Below are positions 16,226-24,585 of a DNA stretch of 64,000 nt, piece after piece; position 1 is the stretch's first letter; the number at the start of each line of letters is the position of its first letter. Origin of the DNA: Ruminococcus_C callidus (GTDB lineage: Bacteria > Bacillota > Clostridia > Oscillospirales > Ruminococcaceae); assembly GCF_049562855.1 (NCBI RefSeq), contig NZ_CP186925.1, positions 806,001 to 870,000 of the forward strand, in the 5' to 3' direction. A program made the translations under genes and the position numbers. Below the pieces are notes generated by a model. That model was not told the origin of the DNA. It did no database searches and worked only from the letters and a program-made list of their open reading frames with translations.

Positions 16226-18070
16226 ATGATATATCCGAAAATCGGTATCCGTCCGGTCATTGACGGCAGACAGTTCGGTGTCCGTGAAGATCTGGAACAG
16301 CAGACCATGGACATGGCATATGCAGCACAGAAGCTGATCGAGTCCCGTCTGCGGTATCCGGACGGCACAAAGGTGCAGTGCGTCATCGCCCCGAAAACCA
16401 TTGGCGGCGGGGCAGAAGCCTATGAATGTGAAACCTTTTTTCAGACACAGAACGTGTGTGCTACCCTGTCCGTAACGCCCTGCTGGTGCTACGGCAGCGA
16501 AACCATGGATCTGAACCCGCTGACCATAAAGGCAGTGTGGGGATTCAATGGCACCGAGCGGCCGGGAGCCGTTTATCTGGCAGCCTGCATGGCGGCTCAT
16601 GCACAGCGTGGCTTGCCGGCGTTTGCCATTTACGGCAAAGACGTGCAGGACAAGTGGCAGTCTGACGTTCCGGAATCCGGAGAGATTCCCGAAAAGAAAG
16701 CCTACATGCCGATTCCGGCAGATGTAGAGGAAAAGATCCTGCGGTTTGCCAAGTGTGCCGTTGCGGTGGGTGTCATGCGGAATAAGGCGTATGTCGGTCT
16801 GGGCGGCGTGTCCATGGGGATCGCCGGCTCCTACTGCAATTCGGACTTTTTCCAGAAGTATCTGGGAATCCGTGCGGAATGGGTAGACCTGACTGAAATT
16901 CTCCGCCGGATCCATCTGGGCATCTACGACCACGACGAGTACGAAAAGGCTCTGGCGTGGGTAAAGGCGAATTGTCCGGAGGGCTATGATGTCAATCGGG
17001 ACGTGCCGGAGGATAAGGAGATCGACCCCTTCGGCATCAAGAAGCCCCGCACTGCCGAAGAAAAGGCAAAGGAATGGGAATTCATTGTCAAGTTTACGCT
17101 GATCGTACAGGACATTTTCTTCGGCAATCCGAAGCTGCTGGAAATGGGCTGGGCAGAAGAAAGCCACGGCAGAAATGCAATTCTGGGCGGCTTTCAGGGA
17201 CAGCGTATGTGGACAGACTGGCTCCCCAACGGCGACTTCACCGAAGCCATTCTCAATTCCAGCTTTGACTGGAACGGGAAAAAAGAGCCGTCCATTCTGG
17301 CAACCGAAAATGACGGCCTGAATGGTACGGCGATGCTGTTCGGCAAGCTGCTCACCGGCACGGCAACGATCTTTGCCGATGTTCGAACCTACTGGAGTCC
17401 GGAGGCGGTGAAGCGTGTGACAGGTGTCGCACCTACCGGACGGGCGGCCGGCGGCTTTATCCACTTGATTAACAGCGGTGCAGCGGCTCTGGACGGCACC
17501 GGTGCATGCAGGGACGAAAATGGCACGGCGGTCATGAAGCCGTGGTGGGAAGTCAGCACCGATGATATTCAGGCAATGCTGGCAGCGACCGACTGGGCAC
17601 CGGCAAATCTGGGCTATTTCCGCGGCGGCGGCTTCTCCTCGCACTATCGGACCCGTGCAGAGATGCCGGTGACGATGATTCGCGTGAACATTCTCAACGG
17701 CACACAGCCGCTGCTGCAAATCGCAGAGGGCTATACAGTAGACCTGCCGGACGAGATTCATCAGCCTTTGGACGAGCGTACCGATAAGACATGGCCGACC
17801 ACATGGTTCGTGCCGAATCTGACGGGAGAGGGTGCGTTTACGGACGTGTACCATGTCATGGCAAACTGGGGTGCAAACCACGGCTGTCTGGCATACGGGC
17901 ATATCGGAGCCGACCTGATCACGCTGGCAAGCATGCTGCGGATTCCGGTTTCGATGCACAATGTTTCCGAAGACCGGATCTATCGTCCGCACACATGGAG
18001 TGCCTATGGCACCAAGGATCTGGAGGCCGCGGACTATCGTGCGTGTGCCGACTACGGTCCGCTCTATTAA
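16226..18070 (+). CDS. fucI: L-fucose isomerase
   Basis: 614 residues, close to the usual 590-600. It begins YPKIGIRPVIDGRQFGVRE and holds GGVSMGIAGSYCN, the LATENDGLNGTAMLFG segment that carries metal-binding Glu/Asp, and the C-terminal VMANWGANHG with the metal-binding His. The manganese-dependent enzyme converts L-fucose (and D-arabinose) to the ketose. It is the last gene, 10 bases after the kinase. No permease is in the operon, so fucose must enter by another system; the enzymes themselves show no secretion signal. Confidence 0.93.
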   Translation: MIYPKIGIRPVIDGRQFGVREDLEQQTMDMAYAAQKLIESRLRYPDGTKVQCVIAPKTIGGGAEAYECETFFQTQNVCATLSVTPCWCYGSETMDLNPLTIKAVWGFNGTERPGAVYLAACMAAHAQRGLPAFAIYGKDVQDKWQSDVPESGEIPEKKAYMPIPADVEEKILRFAKCAVAVGVMRNKAYVGLGGVSMGIAGSYCNSDFFQKYLGIRAEWVDLTEILRRIHLGIYDHDEYEKALAWVKANCPEGYDVNRDVPEDKEIDPFGIKKPRTAEEKAKEWEFIVKFTLIVQDIFFGNPKLLEMGWAEESHGRNAILGGFQGQRMWTDWLPNGDFTEAILNSSFDWNGKKEPSILATENDGLNGTAMLFGKLLTGTATIFADVRTYWSPEAVKRVTGVAPTGRAAGGFIHLINSGAAALDGTGACRDENGTAVMKPWWEVSTDDIQAMLAATDWAPANLGYFRGGGFSSHYRTRAEMPVTMIRVNILNGTQPLLQIAEGYTVDLPDEIHQPLDERTDKTWPTTWFVPNLTGEGAFTDVYHVMANWGANHGCLAYGHIGADLITLASMLRIPVSMHNVSEDRIYRPHTWSAYGTKDLEAADYRACADYGPLY

Positions 18071-18132
18071 GGTGAATCCCGTGTTGTTCTCCTCGTGAGG
18101 GCGAAACGGATTTCATATATTCAGTTGCACAC

Positions 18133-18177
18133 AGAAAGCCGCTCTCGGGATGCACCCTGAGGACGGCTTTCTTATTT
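18133..18177 (+). terminator. Terminator of the fucose operon
   Basis: AGAAAGCCG/CGGCTTTCT stem followed by TATTTTA, 63 bases after fucI. Confidence 0.7.
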
Positions 18178-18358
18178 TATCGTGTGACAGTGCAGCTGAG
18201 AAATTGCCGGTGCGTGCAGAAAGTGCAGTGTCAAGTCTGGCTTCGCATTGTTCCGTACAGGAATCGGAGGCGGCTGCGGCACAGACTGCTGATGCAGAAC
18301 AGCACAGGTGAGCATGGCAGCAGCCAGCCGCTTTTTCTGGATAGAGTGCAGGGGACAT
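18172..18358 (-). pseudogene. Possible frameshifted remnant of a secreted protein
   Basis: On the minus strand AAAGGAGGT sits directly at ATG 18358. In the +1 frame a signal-peptide-like stretch (IQKKRLAAAMLTCAVL) and a proline-rich tail run to TAA at 18172. A TTGCAG-N17-TATATT promoter-like pair lies upstream. The start and the body are in different frames, so a broken gene is inferred. The rest of 18071-18617 shows only the terminator and a promoter. Confidence 0.25.
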
Positions 18359-18551
18359 ACCTCCTTTGGAAAATGATGCAGTGTTTCCTGATCGTGTCAA
18401 AATATCAGCATACCCTAATATAGCATATTATGAATCCGCCTGCAATATGTTCGGGAAAACTCGTGGAAGTTCGTCTTTTTTCGAAAGCTGCGGGAAGATG
18501 CTGCTCTCTGTTCCGGAACGGGTGCCAGTATTTTTCGAAACACGCTTGGAA

Positions 18552-18580
18552 TTGACAAATCCGCCTGCAAATGGTATAAT
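18552..18580 (+). promoter_or_regulatory. Promoter for deacetylase-cobO
   Basis: Perfect TTGACA, 17 bases, TATAAT, 37 bases upstream of ATG 18618. Confidence 0.8.
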
Positions 18581-18617
18581 GCCAAAAGTGACTACCCACA
18601 AGGAAAGGAGTTCCCCA

Positions 18618-19325
18618 ATGAACTGGAAAAATCACTATCGAAAAGCCCTGACATTCAGCTATGACGACGGCAACGAGCAGGACAGAAAGCTGCTGGAGAT
18701 CCTGAACCGCTATGGCATGAAAGCCACGTTTAACGTCAACACCGGACTGAACCACGACTGCGGCACATGGGTATACCGGAATGTGCTGGAAGTGCACCGG
18801 CTGAATCTGGCAGAGTGTTCGGAACTCTATGCCGGTCATGAAATGGCTGTCCATGGTGTTTACCACTACAATCTGACGGAACTGACACCGGAGGAGTGCA
18901 CAGCGGAATTGCAGGACAATATTGCGGCAATCACAGAGATTTACGGCGCTGTTCCGGTGGGTATGGCATATCCCTACGGCGTGTTCAATGATGCGGTTGT
19001 GGAAGAACTGCGGCGGCTGGGAATCGGCTACGGACGAGGCACGGAAAGCTCTCACTGCTTCGCGGAACAGGAGGACTTGCTGCGGTTTCGTCCCACCTGT
19101 CATCACGATGACGAAGCTCTGTTCTCACTGGCGGAACAGTTTTTGCAGGCAGAAGCTGAAACGCCCCAGATCTTCTACATCTGGGGACACAGCTATGAAT
19201 TCGAAGGCAACCGCAACTGGGACAGACTGGAACGCCTTTGTGAGATGCTTGCCGGCAGGGACGATATTTTTTACGGCACCAATCGGGAAGTGCTGCTGCC
19301 GGACTGGGCGGTGCAGACGAAATGA
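18618..19325 (+). CDS. Polysaccharide deacetylase (NodB/CE4-like)
   Basis: 235 residues from ATG 18618 (AAGGAAAGGAG upstream). The CE4 motif 1 reads TFSYDDG near residue 12. A motif 2-like histidine pair is in MAVHGVYHYN near residue 78, then AYPYGVFND (motif 3-like) and IWGHSYEFE near the end. There is no signal peptide or membrane anchor, so it is predicted cytoplasmic, unlike peptidoglycan deacetylases. The substrate is unknown; a small N-acetylated sugar or an intracellular polymer is possible. It overlaps cobO by ATGA. Confidence 0.8.
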   Translation: MNWKNHYRKALTFSYDDGNEQDRKLLEILNRYGMKATFNVNTGLNHDCGTWVYRNVLEVHRLNLAECSELYAGHEMAVHGVYHYNLTELTPEECTAELQDNIAAITEIYGAVPVGMAYPYGVFNDAVVEELRRLGIGYGRGTESSHCFAEQEDLLRFRPTCHHDDEALFSLAEQFLQAEAETPQIFYIWGHSYEFEGNRNWDRLERLCEMLAGRDDIFYGTNREVLLPDWAVQTK

Positions 19326-19846
19326 GCGGTCTGGTACATCTCTACTGCGGCGACGGCAAGGGTAAGACGACTGCGGCAATGGGGCTTGCGGTACGCTGTG
19401 CCGGCTGGCAGGAACGGGTGCTGGTGGTGCAGCTGATGAAGCAGGACAACTCCGGAGAACGGCGGATTCTGGAGCAGCTGCCGCAGGTCACCTTGTGGGA
19501 AACTTATCCCGATGCCAAGTTTTCCTTTCGCATGACACCGGCGGAAAAAGCAGAAGCAGCCCGCTGGTATACCGGACAATTCCGCAGAATTACCGAGGCA
19601 GTGCAGGGCGGGACGTATCGCATGCTGATACTGGACGAATTGCTCTCCTGTATCTCCTGTGGGTTTTTGCCGGAGGAAACGGTGCTGGCATTTCTGGACA
19701 GCCGTCCGGAGAATCTGGAAGTCGTCATGACCGGCAGAAATCCCAGTCCTGCACTGGCAGAACGGGCGGACTACCTCACCGAAATGTGTCTGCGGAAGCA
19801 CCCGTATGAAGAAGGCATATCAGCACGAAAGGGCATCGAGTATTAG
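19322..19846 (+). CDS. cobO: ATP:cob(I)alamin adenosyltransferase (CobO/BtuR type)
   Basis: 174 residues, matching the usual CobO length. The P-loop is CGDGKGKTTAA (residues 9-19), and the C-terminal half holds RMLILDELL and VVMTGRNPSPAL, both typical. It converts corrinoid to adenosylcobalamin. It is coupled to the upstream deacetylase by a four-base overlap, with no other cobalamin gene nearby and no riboswitch recognised. Its TAG stop touches the next mobile element. Confidence 0.85.
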   Translation: MSGLVHLYCGDGKGKTTAAMGLAVRCAGWQERVLVVQLMKQDNSGERRILEQLPQVTLWETYPDAKFSFRMTPAEKAEAARWYTGQFRRITEAVQGGTYRMLILDELLSCISCGFLPEETVLAFLDSRPENLEVVMTGRNPSPALAERADYLTEMCLRKHPYEEGISARKGIEY

Positions 19847-20020
19847 GGCAATACCGCACAAAGAGCGTCTGGCGACTTTGCACGCCATCTGCTTGCAAAT
19901 TTCCCGTCATATTTCACAAAAATGCTCGTGAATACATCAAGTATTCACTCCGCTTTTTGTTTCATCTGACGAAAAATTTGACGACGCATCTGTCGCACAA
20001 TCTTTGTGCGGTATTGCCTT
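19846..20020 (+). mobile_element. MITE-like hairpin element, family A, full length
   Basis: Family A ends, flanked by TTAG on both sides; the left TTAG contains the stop codon of cobO. Confidence 0.88.
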
Positions 20021-20079
20021 AGAACCTGTTTTGTCTTCACAAGACACATGTATACACTTGTGATGACAAGACAGGTTCT
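20021..20079. repeat. Long hairpin between convergent genes
   Basis: AGAACCTGT...ACAGGTTCT with further pairing (TCACAAG/CTTGTGA) gives an almost complete 59-base palindrome, directly beside the mobile element. No T run follows. Confidence 0.6.
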
Positions 20080-20095
20080 TAGCGTCTATTTACAC

Positions 20096-20136
20096 AAAAA
20101 CCACCTGTACAAGATCTCTCTCATACAGGTGGTTTT
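20096..20136. terminator. Bidirectional terminator
   Basis: AAAACCACCTGT/ACAGGTGGTTTT, a perfect 12-bp stem with A and T flanks, shared by cobO and the patatin-like gene. Confidence 0.8.
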
Positions 20137-20140
20137 CATA

Positions 20141-20992
20141 TTATTGTATTAGTGTCCGGCTTTCCAGAAACGCCGTGATCTCCGTCCATCGCTGGTCTAC
20201 CAGTTCGCAGCCGTGCTGGTAGTAGGCACGGATCTTGTCCTCATTCTGGGTGAACAGCGGGATCGACTTGACCTGTGGTCGAAGCACCAGTGCCCGCTGT
20301 TCCCGCTGTGCCTGCTCCAGAGCCTGTACCTGTTCTTCATAGCGGGCGATGCGGTGGAGAACGGCGTGGTACAGCATGGGGTATTTTTTGGCATACAGCT
20401 GCCGCAGCAGAGGACGCAGGCGGGTGTAATCTGTGGGACGTGCATGCACGCTGCCGGTGAGAACGACGATCACCTTGTCACAGCCCTGCTCCAGCAGATG
20501 CAGAAAGGGAATCGGGTCTGCAATGCTGCCGTCTATATAGTGTTTGCCGTCCAGTTCCACCGGCTCGCAGATAATGGGCAGGGCACAGGAAGCCTTGATC
20601 GCGGTAAACAGCCGGTGCCTGCTGCCGTCATCAGTGAGGTATGCCGGTTCGCCGTCCTCGCAGCAGGTCGCCACAAAATCGGTCTGCATGGCGAACTGCT
20701 GGTAAACAGCCCAGTCGATGCGGCTGGCGTACTCCTGTGCCATGTGATCCAGATTGAGGAATCTGCCGGTGTGTGCCATATGGCGGATCCCAAAATAGCG
20801 GCTGTGCCGTTCCATGATCATCATTTCCAGCGAAACGCCCTGCTGACGGGAACGATAATTCAGCACACAGCCGGCACCGGCAGACGTGCCGGACGCAGCA
20901 GCGGCGTAGAAATCACGTGCCATCAGAGCATCAATAACACCGGCGGTAAAGGAACTGCGTTCTGCACCGCCCTCCAGTGCGATTCCGATCAT
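20141..20992 (-). CDS. Patatin-like phospholipase
   Basis: 283 residues from ATG 20992 (GAGGTG upstream; an earlier ATG at 21031 lies in repeat-derived sequence). It has the patatin oxyanion motif GGAERSSF (residues 8-15), the nucleophile motif GTSAG (near residue 36) and the aspartate motif DGSIADPIP. Similar to the YjjU/RssA group. It is predicted to be a cytoplasmic or membrane-associated acyl hydrolase; the lipid substrate is unknown. It is monocistronic with a perfect promoter at 21143-21171, and two hairpin elements fill its leader. Confidence 0.88.
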   Translation of the reverse strand: MIGIALEGGAERSSFTAGVIDALMARDFYAAAASGTSAGAGCVLNYRSRQQGVSLEMMIMERHSRYFGIRHMAHTGRFLNLDHMAQEYASRIDWAVYQQFAMQTDFVATCCEDGEPAYLTDDGSRHRLFTAIKASCALPIICEPVELDGKHYIDGSIADPIPFLHLLEQGCDKVIVVLTGSVHARPTDYTRLRPLLRQLYAKKYPMLYHAVLHRIARYEEQVQALEQAQREQRALVLRPQVKSIPLFTQNEDKIRAYYQHGCELVDQRWTEITAFLESRTLIQ

Positions 20993-21024
20993 GAAACTGG
21001 TTACACCTCTTTCAGAAAAAAATA

Positions 21025-21063
21025 AAGGCAAAGTCGCCAGACGCTCTTTGTGCGGTATTGCCT
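21025..21063 (-). mobile_element. Deleted family A element
   Basis: Right terminus CTTTGTGCGGTATTGCC plus a short stub of the left end. Flanked by TAAA on both sides. Confidence 0.7.
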
Positions 21064-21064
21064 A

Positions 21065-21125
21065 AAGGCAACACTGCAAGCAGATTGCGTGTAAAGCCGT
21101 CAGGCGGGTTTTGTGCGGTGTTGCC
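21065..21125 (-). mobile_element. Deleted A/B hybrid element
   Basis: GGCAACACTGC and GCGGTGTTGCC ends with family B interior (GCCGTCAGGCGG) in reverse orientation. It abuts the previous element. No clear flanking duplication. Confidence 0.65.
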
Positions 21126-21142
21126 GTATATAAACATGCTTT

Positions 21143-21171
21143 ATTATACCGGATTTCCGTGCTTTTGTCAA
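21143..21171 (-). promoter_or_regulatory. Promoter for the patatin-like gene
   Basis: Perfect minus-strand TTGACA (21166-21171), 17 bases, TATAAT (21143-21148). The start would lie about 11 bases before the hairpin elements. Confidence 0.78.
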
Positions 21172-21234
21172 GTTTTGCGAAAATTCCCGCTGAAGCTGCC
21201 GGCAAAAAAGTCACATGTTCTCAGAAAAACGCTA

Positions 21235-21263
21235 TTGACGAATATCCGGATTTATTATATAAT
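21235..21263 (+). promoter_or_regulatory. Promoter for rpe
   Basis: TTGACG, 17 bases, TATAAT, about 84 bases upstream of the start codon. Confidence 0.72.
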
Positions 21264-21346
21264 ATAAAATAAGAAGCATTCTGCATTTTGCTGTGAACCT
21301 TCGGCACGCAGCAGAGAAGCAGAACTGCAAAGTTCGGGAGAGGAGC

Positions 21347-22039
21347 ATGACGCTTTTGAAAACAATTCAAATTTCTGCGTCAATTTTGAGTGCAGATATG
21401 GCAAACCTGACGGCAGTCACAGAGGGACTGGAACGCGACGGTCTGGACATGCTGCATTTTGACGTGATGGACGGGCAGTTTGTGCCCAATATTACATTTG
21501 GTATGCCGGTTCTGGCGGCAGTAGACCACTGCACCAACCTGTTTTTAGATGTACACCTGATGATCGCCGATCCGATCCGCTATGTAAAGCAGTTTGCAGA
21601 AGCCGGTGCAGATCTGATCACGTTTCATATCGAAAGCAACAGCGATCCGGCGGCGACGATTGCTGCCATTCATGAAGCCGGCGTCAAGGCAGGCATTGTC
21701 CTGAAACCCAACACCCCGTGGGAAGAAGCCATTCCCTATCTGGAGCAGGTAGAAGTGGTGCTTGTCATGACTGTGGAACCGGGATTCGGCGGGCAGTCGT
21801 TCCTGTGGGACATGGTGGAAAAGGTAAAGGCATTGCGGCAGTATGCACAGGAACACGGGCTGTCTTACCAGATCGAAGTAGACGGCGGCATCAACGCCGA
21901 AACGGCTCCTCGTGTTATTGAAGCCGGTGCGGAAATTCTGGTCATCGGCAGTTACCTGTTCCGGCAGGCAGATCCCAAGGCGGCGATGAATGCCATTCGG
22001 GAAGAAGCCGCCGGTCTATCGGCACAGGGCAGAGCATAA
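21347..22039 (+). CDS. rpe: Ribulose-phosphate 3-epimerase
   Basis: 230 residues from ATG 21347 (GAGAGGAG upstream). It is a TIM barrel with ISASILSAD, the metal/catalytic block HFDVMDGQFVPNITFG, DVHLMI, MTVEPGFGGQ and EVDGGI in the right order. It interconverts ribulose-5-P and xylulose-5-P in the pentose phosphate pathway. In other Firmicutes rpe follows the ribosome GTPase gene rsgA; here it has its own promoter. An allulose-6-phosphate epimerase is a less likely alternative. Confidence 0.92.
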   Translation: MTLLKTIQISASILSADMANLTAVTEGLERDGLDMLHFDVMDGQFVPNITFGMPVLAAVDHCTNLFLDVHLMIADPIRYVKQFAEAGADLITFHIESNSDPAATIAAIHEAGVKAGIVLKPNTPWEEAIPYLEQVEVVLVMTVEPGFGGQSFLWDMVEKVKALRQYAQEHGLSYQIEVDGGINAETAPRVIEAGAEILVIGSYLFRQADPKAAMNAIREEAAGLSAQGRA

Positions 22040-22046
22040 ATATTTA

Positions 22047-22286
22047 AGGAAACGCTGCATAAAGCCCGCCTGACGGCTTTGCACGCAATCTGCTTGCAGA
22101 TTTTCCGTCATATTGCCCAGAAATCCCTTGCCAGACAACTGCGTTCGAGGCAGGATTCTGCTCGAGAACAAAGGCGTGTCGCATTAAGATTGATTGCGAC
22201 CACCAAGTCTGCCTGCGGAATTTCTATGCAATCTGCCGAAAAATCTGACTACGCATCTTACGCACAAGCTTTGTTCAGTGTTTCCT
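22047..22286 (+). mobile_element. MITE-like hairpin element, family B, 240-base form with extra head module
   Basis: Flanked by TTAA on both sides, seven bases after rpe. Its apex stem CAGAC/GTCTG is split by a module of about 65 bases with GCAG/CTGC and GTCGCA/TGCGAC hairpins. It is closely similar to 5521-5760. Confidence 0.87.
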
Positions 22287-22323
22287 TAAGGCACATTAAA
22301 AAACGCTCCAAGGAGGAATGAAG

Positions 22324-23472
22324 TTGCAATCCAAACGTCAGCCGAAAGTGCATACCTATTCCAAAAAGCGGCGGCGAAAAGTGCAGCCCGCCAGAGCGAT
22401 TTTATCGGTCGGCTTTACCTTTCTGGTTGCCGGCGTGATCGGCGTGGTGGGGTACAGCATTGCCAAGCCGATTCTGGAATACTCCGGTGCTCCCCGTGTC
22501 ACGGAGCAGGCGGAGGGAACTTTACCGGCAGCCACCGCAGCGGCAACAGCGGAGATCTCCACCGAGGCAGAAACACTGCCGGCAGTTGCCACCTCCACAC
22601 CGGCTGTAGCAGAAGAATCGCTGTCCGAGGGCTATCAGCTTTCTGCGGCGGCACTGGAAAACAGCAGCACACTTTCCACAGCCATGCAGACTGCACGAAA
22701 TGCAGTGCCGACGGGAAAACTGCTGGTGATCCCGCTGAAAATTGCCGGCGGGGAACTGTGCTATCAGACAGATGTGGCACTGGCAAAAAGCTGCGGTGCG
22801 GCAAAGGGCAGCCTGCAATTGTCAGAGATCGCAGAAGCGGCAAAGGCACAGGGCTGGACACCGGTGGCACAGCTGAGCCTGCTGCGGGATAACCTGCTGC
22901 CGGACGCAGATGCAGAGGCAGGGTATATGGTGACCAGCGGCGGACGCTGGCTGGACAATACCAAGGAAAACGGCGGCAAGGCGTGGGCGAGTCCGTTCAG
23001 CGATGTTACAGTGCAATACCTGAAAGATATTACCGCCGAGGTGACCGCAGCCGGCTTCTCTCAAATCTGGTGCACGGACGTGGTGTTTCCCGATTTCCGG
23101 AACTCCGACCTCACCTATATCGGAGAATCCGTACAGAATCCGGAACGGAAAACGGCTCTGACCAGTTTGGTGAACACGCTGGCACAGACTGCCGGCAGTG
23201 TGCCGCTGTGGGTGGAAACTTCTGCCGCAGATGCTGCCGCCGGAACAGCGGAAGTATTTGATCCTGAGAACCTGACAGTTTCCGGCGTGGTGATGGATCT
23301 TCAGGCAGATGCAGGGCAGGCACAGGCGATACTGCCGCAGATTCAGGCAAAGACGGCGGAGATGCCGCTGTGTCTGACTGCTGAGATCAGCGGAGCCCCT
23401 GCTGAGGAATTACAAACATTGAAAAGTGCAGCAGACAACGGCGTTTCTGCGGTTGTGCTGACTGAAAAATAA
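22324..23472 (+). CDS. Membrane-anchored DUF4015-like (glycoside hydrolase-like) protein
   Basis: 382 residues from TTG 22324; the nearer ATG (22318) lies one base from AAGGAGG, too close to use, so TTG at seven bases is preferred. A basic N-terminus (KKRRRK) precedes one membrane helix (residues 25-47), then an Ala/Thr/Glu-rich linker and an extracellular TIM-barrel-like domain. That domain contains GGRWLDNTKENGGKAW and FSQIWCTDVVFPDF, patterns of the DUF4015 putative hydrolases. The basic residue is replaced in places, so activity is uncertain. It sits directly upstream of hprK but shows no functional link. Confidence 0.65.
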   Translation: MQSKRQPKVHTYSKKRRRKVQPARAILSVGFTFLVAGVIGVVGYSIAKPILEYSGAPRVTEQAEGTLPAATAAATAEISTEAETLPAVATSTPAVAEESLSEGYQLSAAALENSSTLSTAMQTARNAVPTGKLLVIPLKIAGGELCYQTDVALAKSCGAAKGSLQLSEIAEAAKAQGWTPVAQLSLLRDNLLPDADAEAGYMVTSGGRWLDNTKENGGKAWASPFSDVTVQYLKDITAEVTAAGFSQIWCTDVVFPDFRNSDLTYIGESVQNPERKTALTSLVNTLAQTAGSVPLWVETSAADAAAGTAEVFDPENLTVSGVVMDLQADAGQAQAILPQIQAKTAEMPLCLTAEISGAPAEELQTLKSAADNGVSAVVLTEK

Positions 23473-23504
23473 CAGACAGAATAAATATAAAGGAGCTGGT
23501 CAGA

Positions 23505-24464
23505 ATGGCTGGAAAATTTACTGTATCATTAGGAAAAATCATTGATGAATTTCATCTGGAAACCATCTATATGCCCAAAGACCCCACAGAGATCCTGATC
23601 GACGAAAACGATGTCACTCGTCCGGGATTGCAGCTCATGGGCTTCTATGAGTACTTCAATCCGGAACGCATGCAGATCATCGGTAAAATGGAGTTTGCAT
23701 ATCTCTCCACGATCGACGAAGAAACCCGCACCCAGCGTCTGGACGCTCTGATGTCCCGCCACATTCCGGCACTGATTATTGCACGGGAACTGCCGTATTT
23801 TTCGGAAATGCTGGATCTGGCGAAAAAGTACGATGTGCCGCTGCTCCGCAGTAAGGAGAGCACTTCCAACTTTATCTCCGGTCTGATCGCATTCCTGAAC
23901 CTGAATCTTGCTCCCCGCATCACACGCCACGGCGTTCTGATCGAGATCTACGGCGAAGGCGTATTCATTACCGGCGAAAGCGGTGTCGGCAAGAGCGAAA
24001 CCGCAATTGAGCTTGTCAAGCGTGGTCACCGTCTGGTGGCAGATGATGCGGTAGAGATCCGCAAGGTTTCCAACATCAGTCTGGTGGGCAGTTCTCCGGA
24101 CAATATCCGCCACTTCCTGGAACTGCGTGGTATCGGTATCATCAACGCCCGCCGGCTGTTCGGTATCGGTGCGGTAAAGAACACGGAAAAAATTGAACTG
24201 ATCGTGGAAATGGAACAGTGGAATCCGGAAAAGATTTACGACCGTATGGGTGTGGATACCCAGTTTGCCACCATTCTGGGCGTAAAGATTCCGATGCTGA
24301 CCATTCCGGTAAAGCCGGGCAGAAATCTGGCAGTCATTCTGGAAGTTGCTGCGATGAACAACCGTCAGAAAAAAATGGGCTACAATGCTGCAACCGAACT
24401 GCTGGATCAGCTGGGACTGGATATGGAATCCAAGGAAGTTGTCAAGGATTACGACGCATTTTAA
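23505..24464 (+). CDS. hprK: HPr kinase/phosphorylase
   Basis: 319 residues, family-typical. N-terminal Mur-like domain, then the P-loop GESGVGKSE (near residue 156), catalytic VADDAVEI, the signature ELRGIGIINARRLFG, and a C-terminal helix. It phosphorylates HPr on serine in response to glycolytic intermediates, controlling carbon catabolite repression. The local order hprK-murB-rapZ-whiA-dnaE-pfkA is a conserved clostridial neighbourhood. The stop codon TAA abuts a small hairpin element. Confidence 0.95.
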   Translation: MAGKFTVSLGKIIDEFHLETIYMPKDPTEILIDENDVTRPGLQLMGFYEYFNPERMQIIGKMEFAYLSTIDEETRTQRLDALMSRHIPALIIARELPYFSEMLDLAKKYDVPLLRSKESTSNFISGLIAFLNLNLAPRITRHGVLIEIYGEGVFITGESGVGKSETAIELVKRGHRLVADDAVEIRKVSNISLVGSSPDNIRHFLELRGIGIINARRLFGIGAVKNTEKIELIVEMEQWNPEKIYDRMGVDTQFATILGVKIPMLTIPVKPGRNLAVILEVAAMNNRQKKMGYNAATELLDQLGLDMESKEVVKDYDAF

Positions 24465-24465
24465 G

Positions 24466-24512
24466 GGCGATACCGTGCAAAGTCGCCAGATGCTCTTTGT
24501 GCGGTATTGCCT
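24466..24512 (-). mobile_element. Deleted family A element
   Basis: GGCGATACCGTGCAAAG end and GCGGTATTGCC end with almost all the centre missing, flanked by TAAG on both sides. It sits directly after the hprK stop codon. Confidence 0.78.
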
Positions 24513-24585
24513 AAGAGCAACAGCATGATTTTTAACCGGCGGACGGTCGGCAAAATGAAATCAGAATCCATTTTAGGAGAAAATA

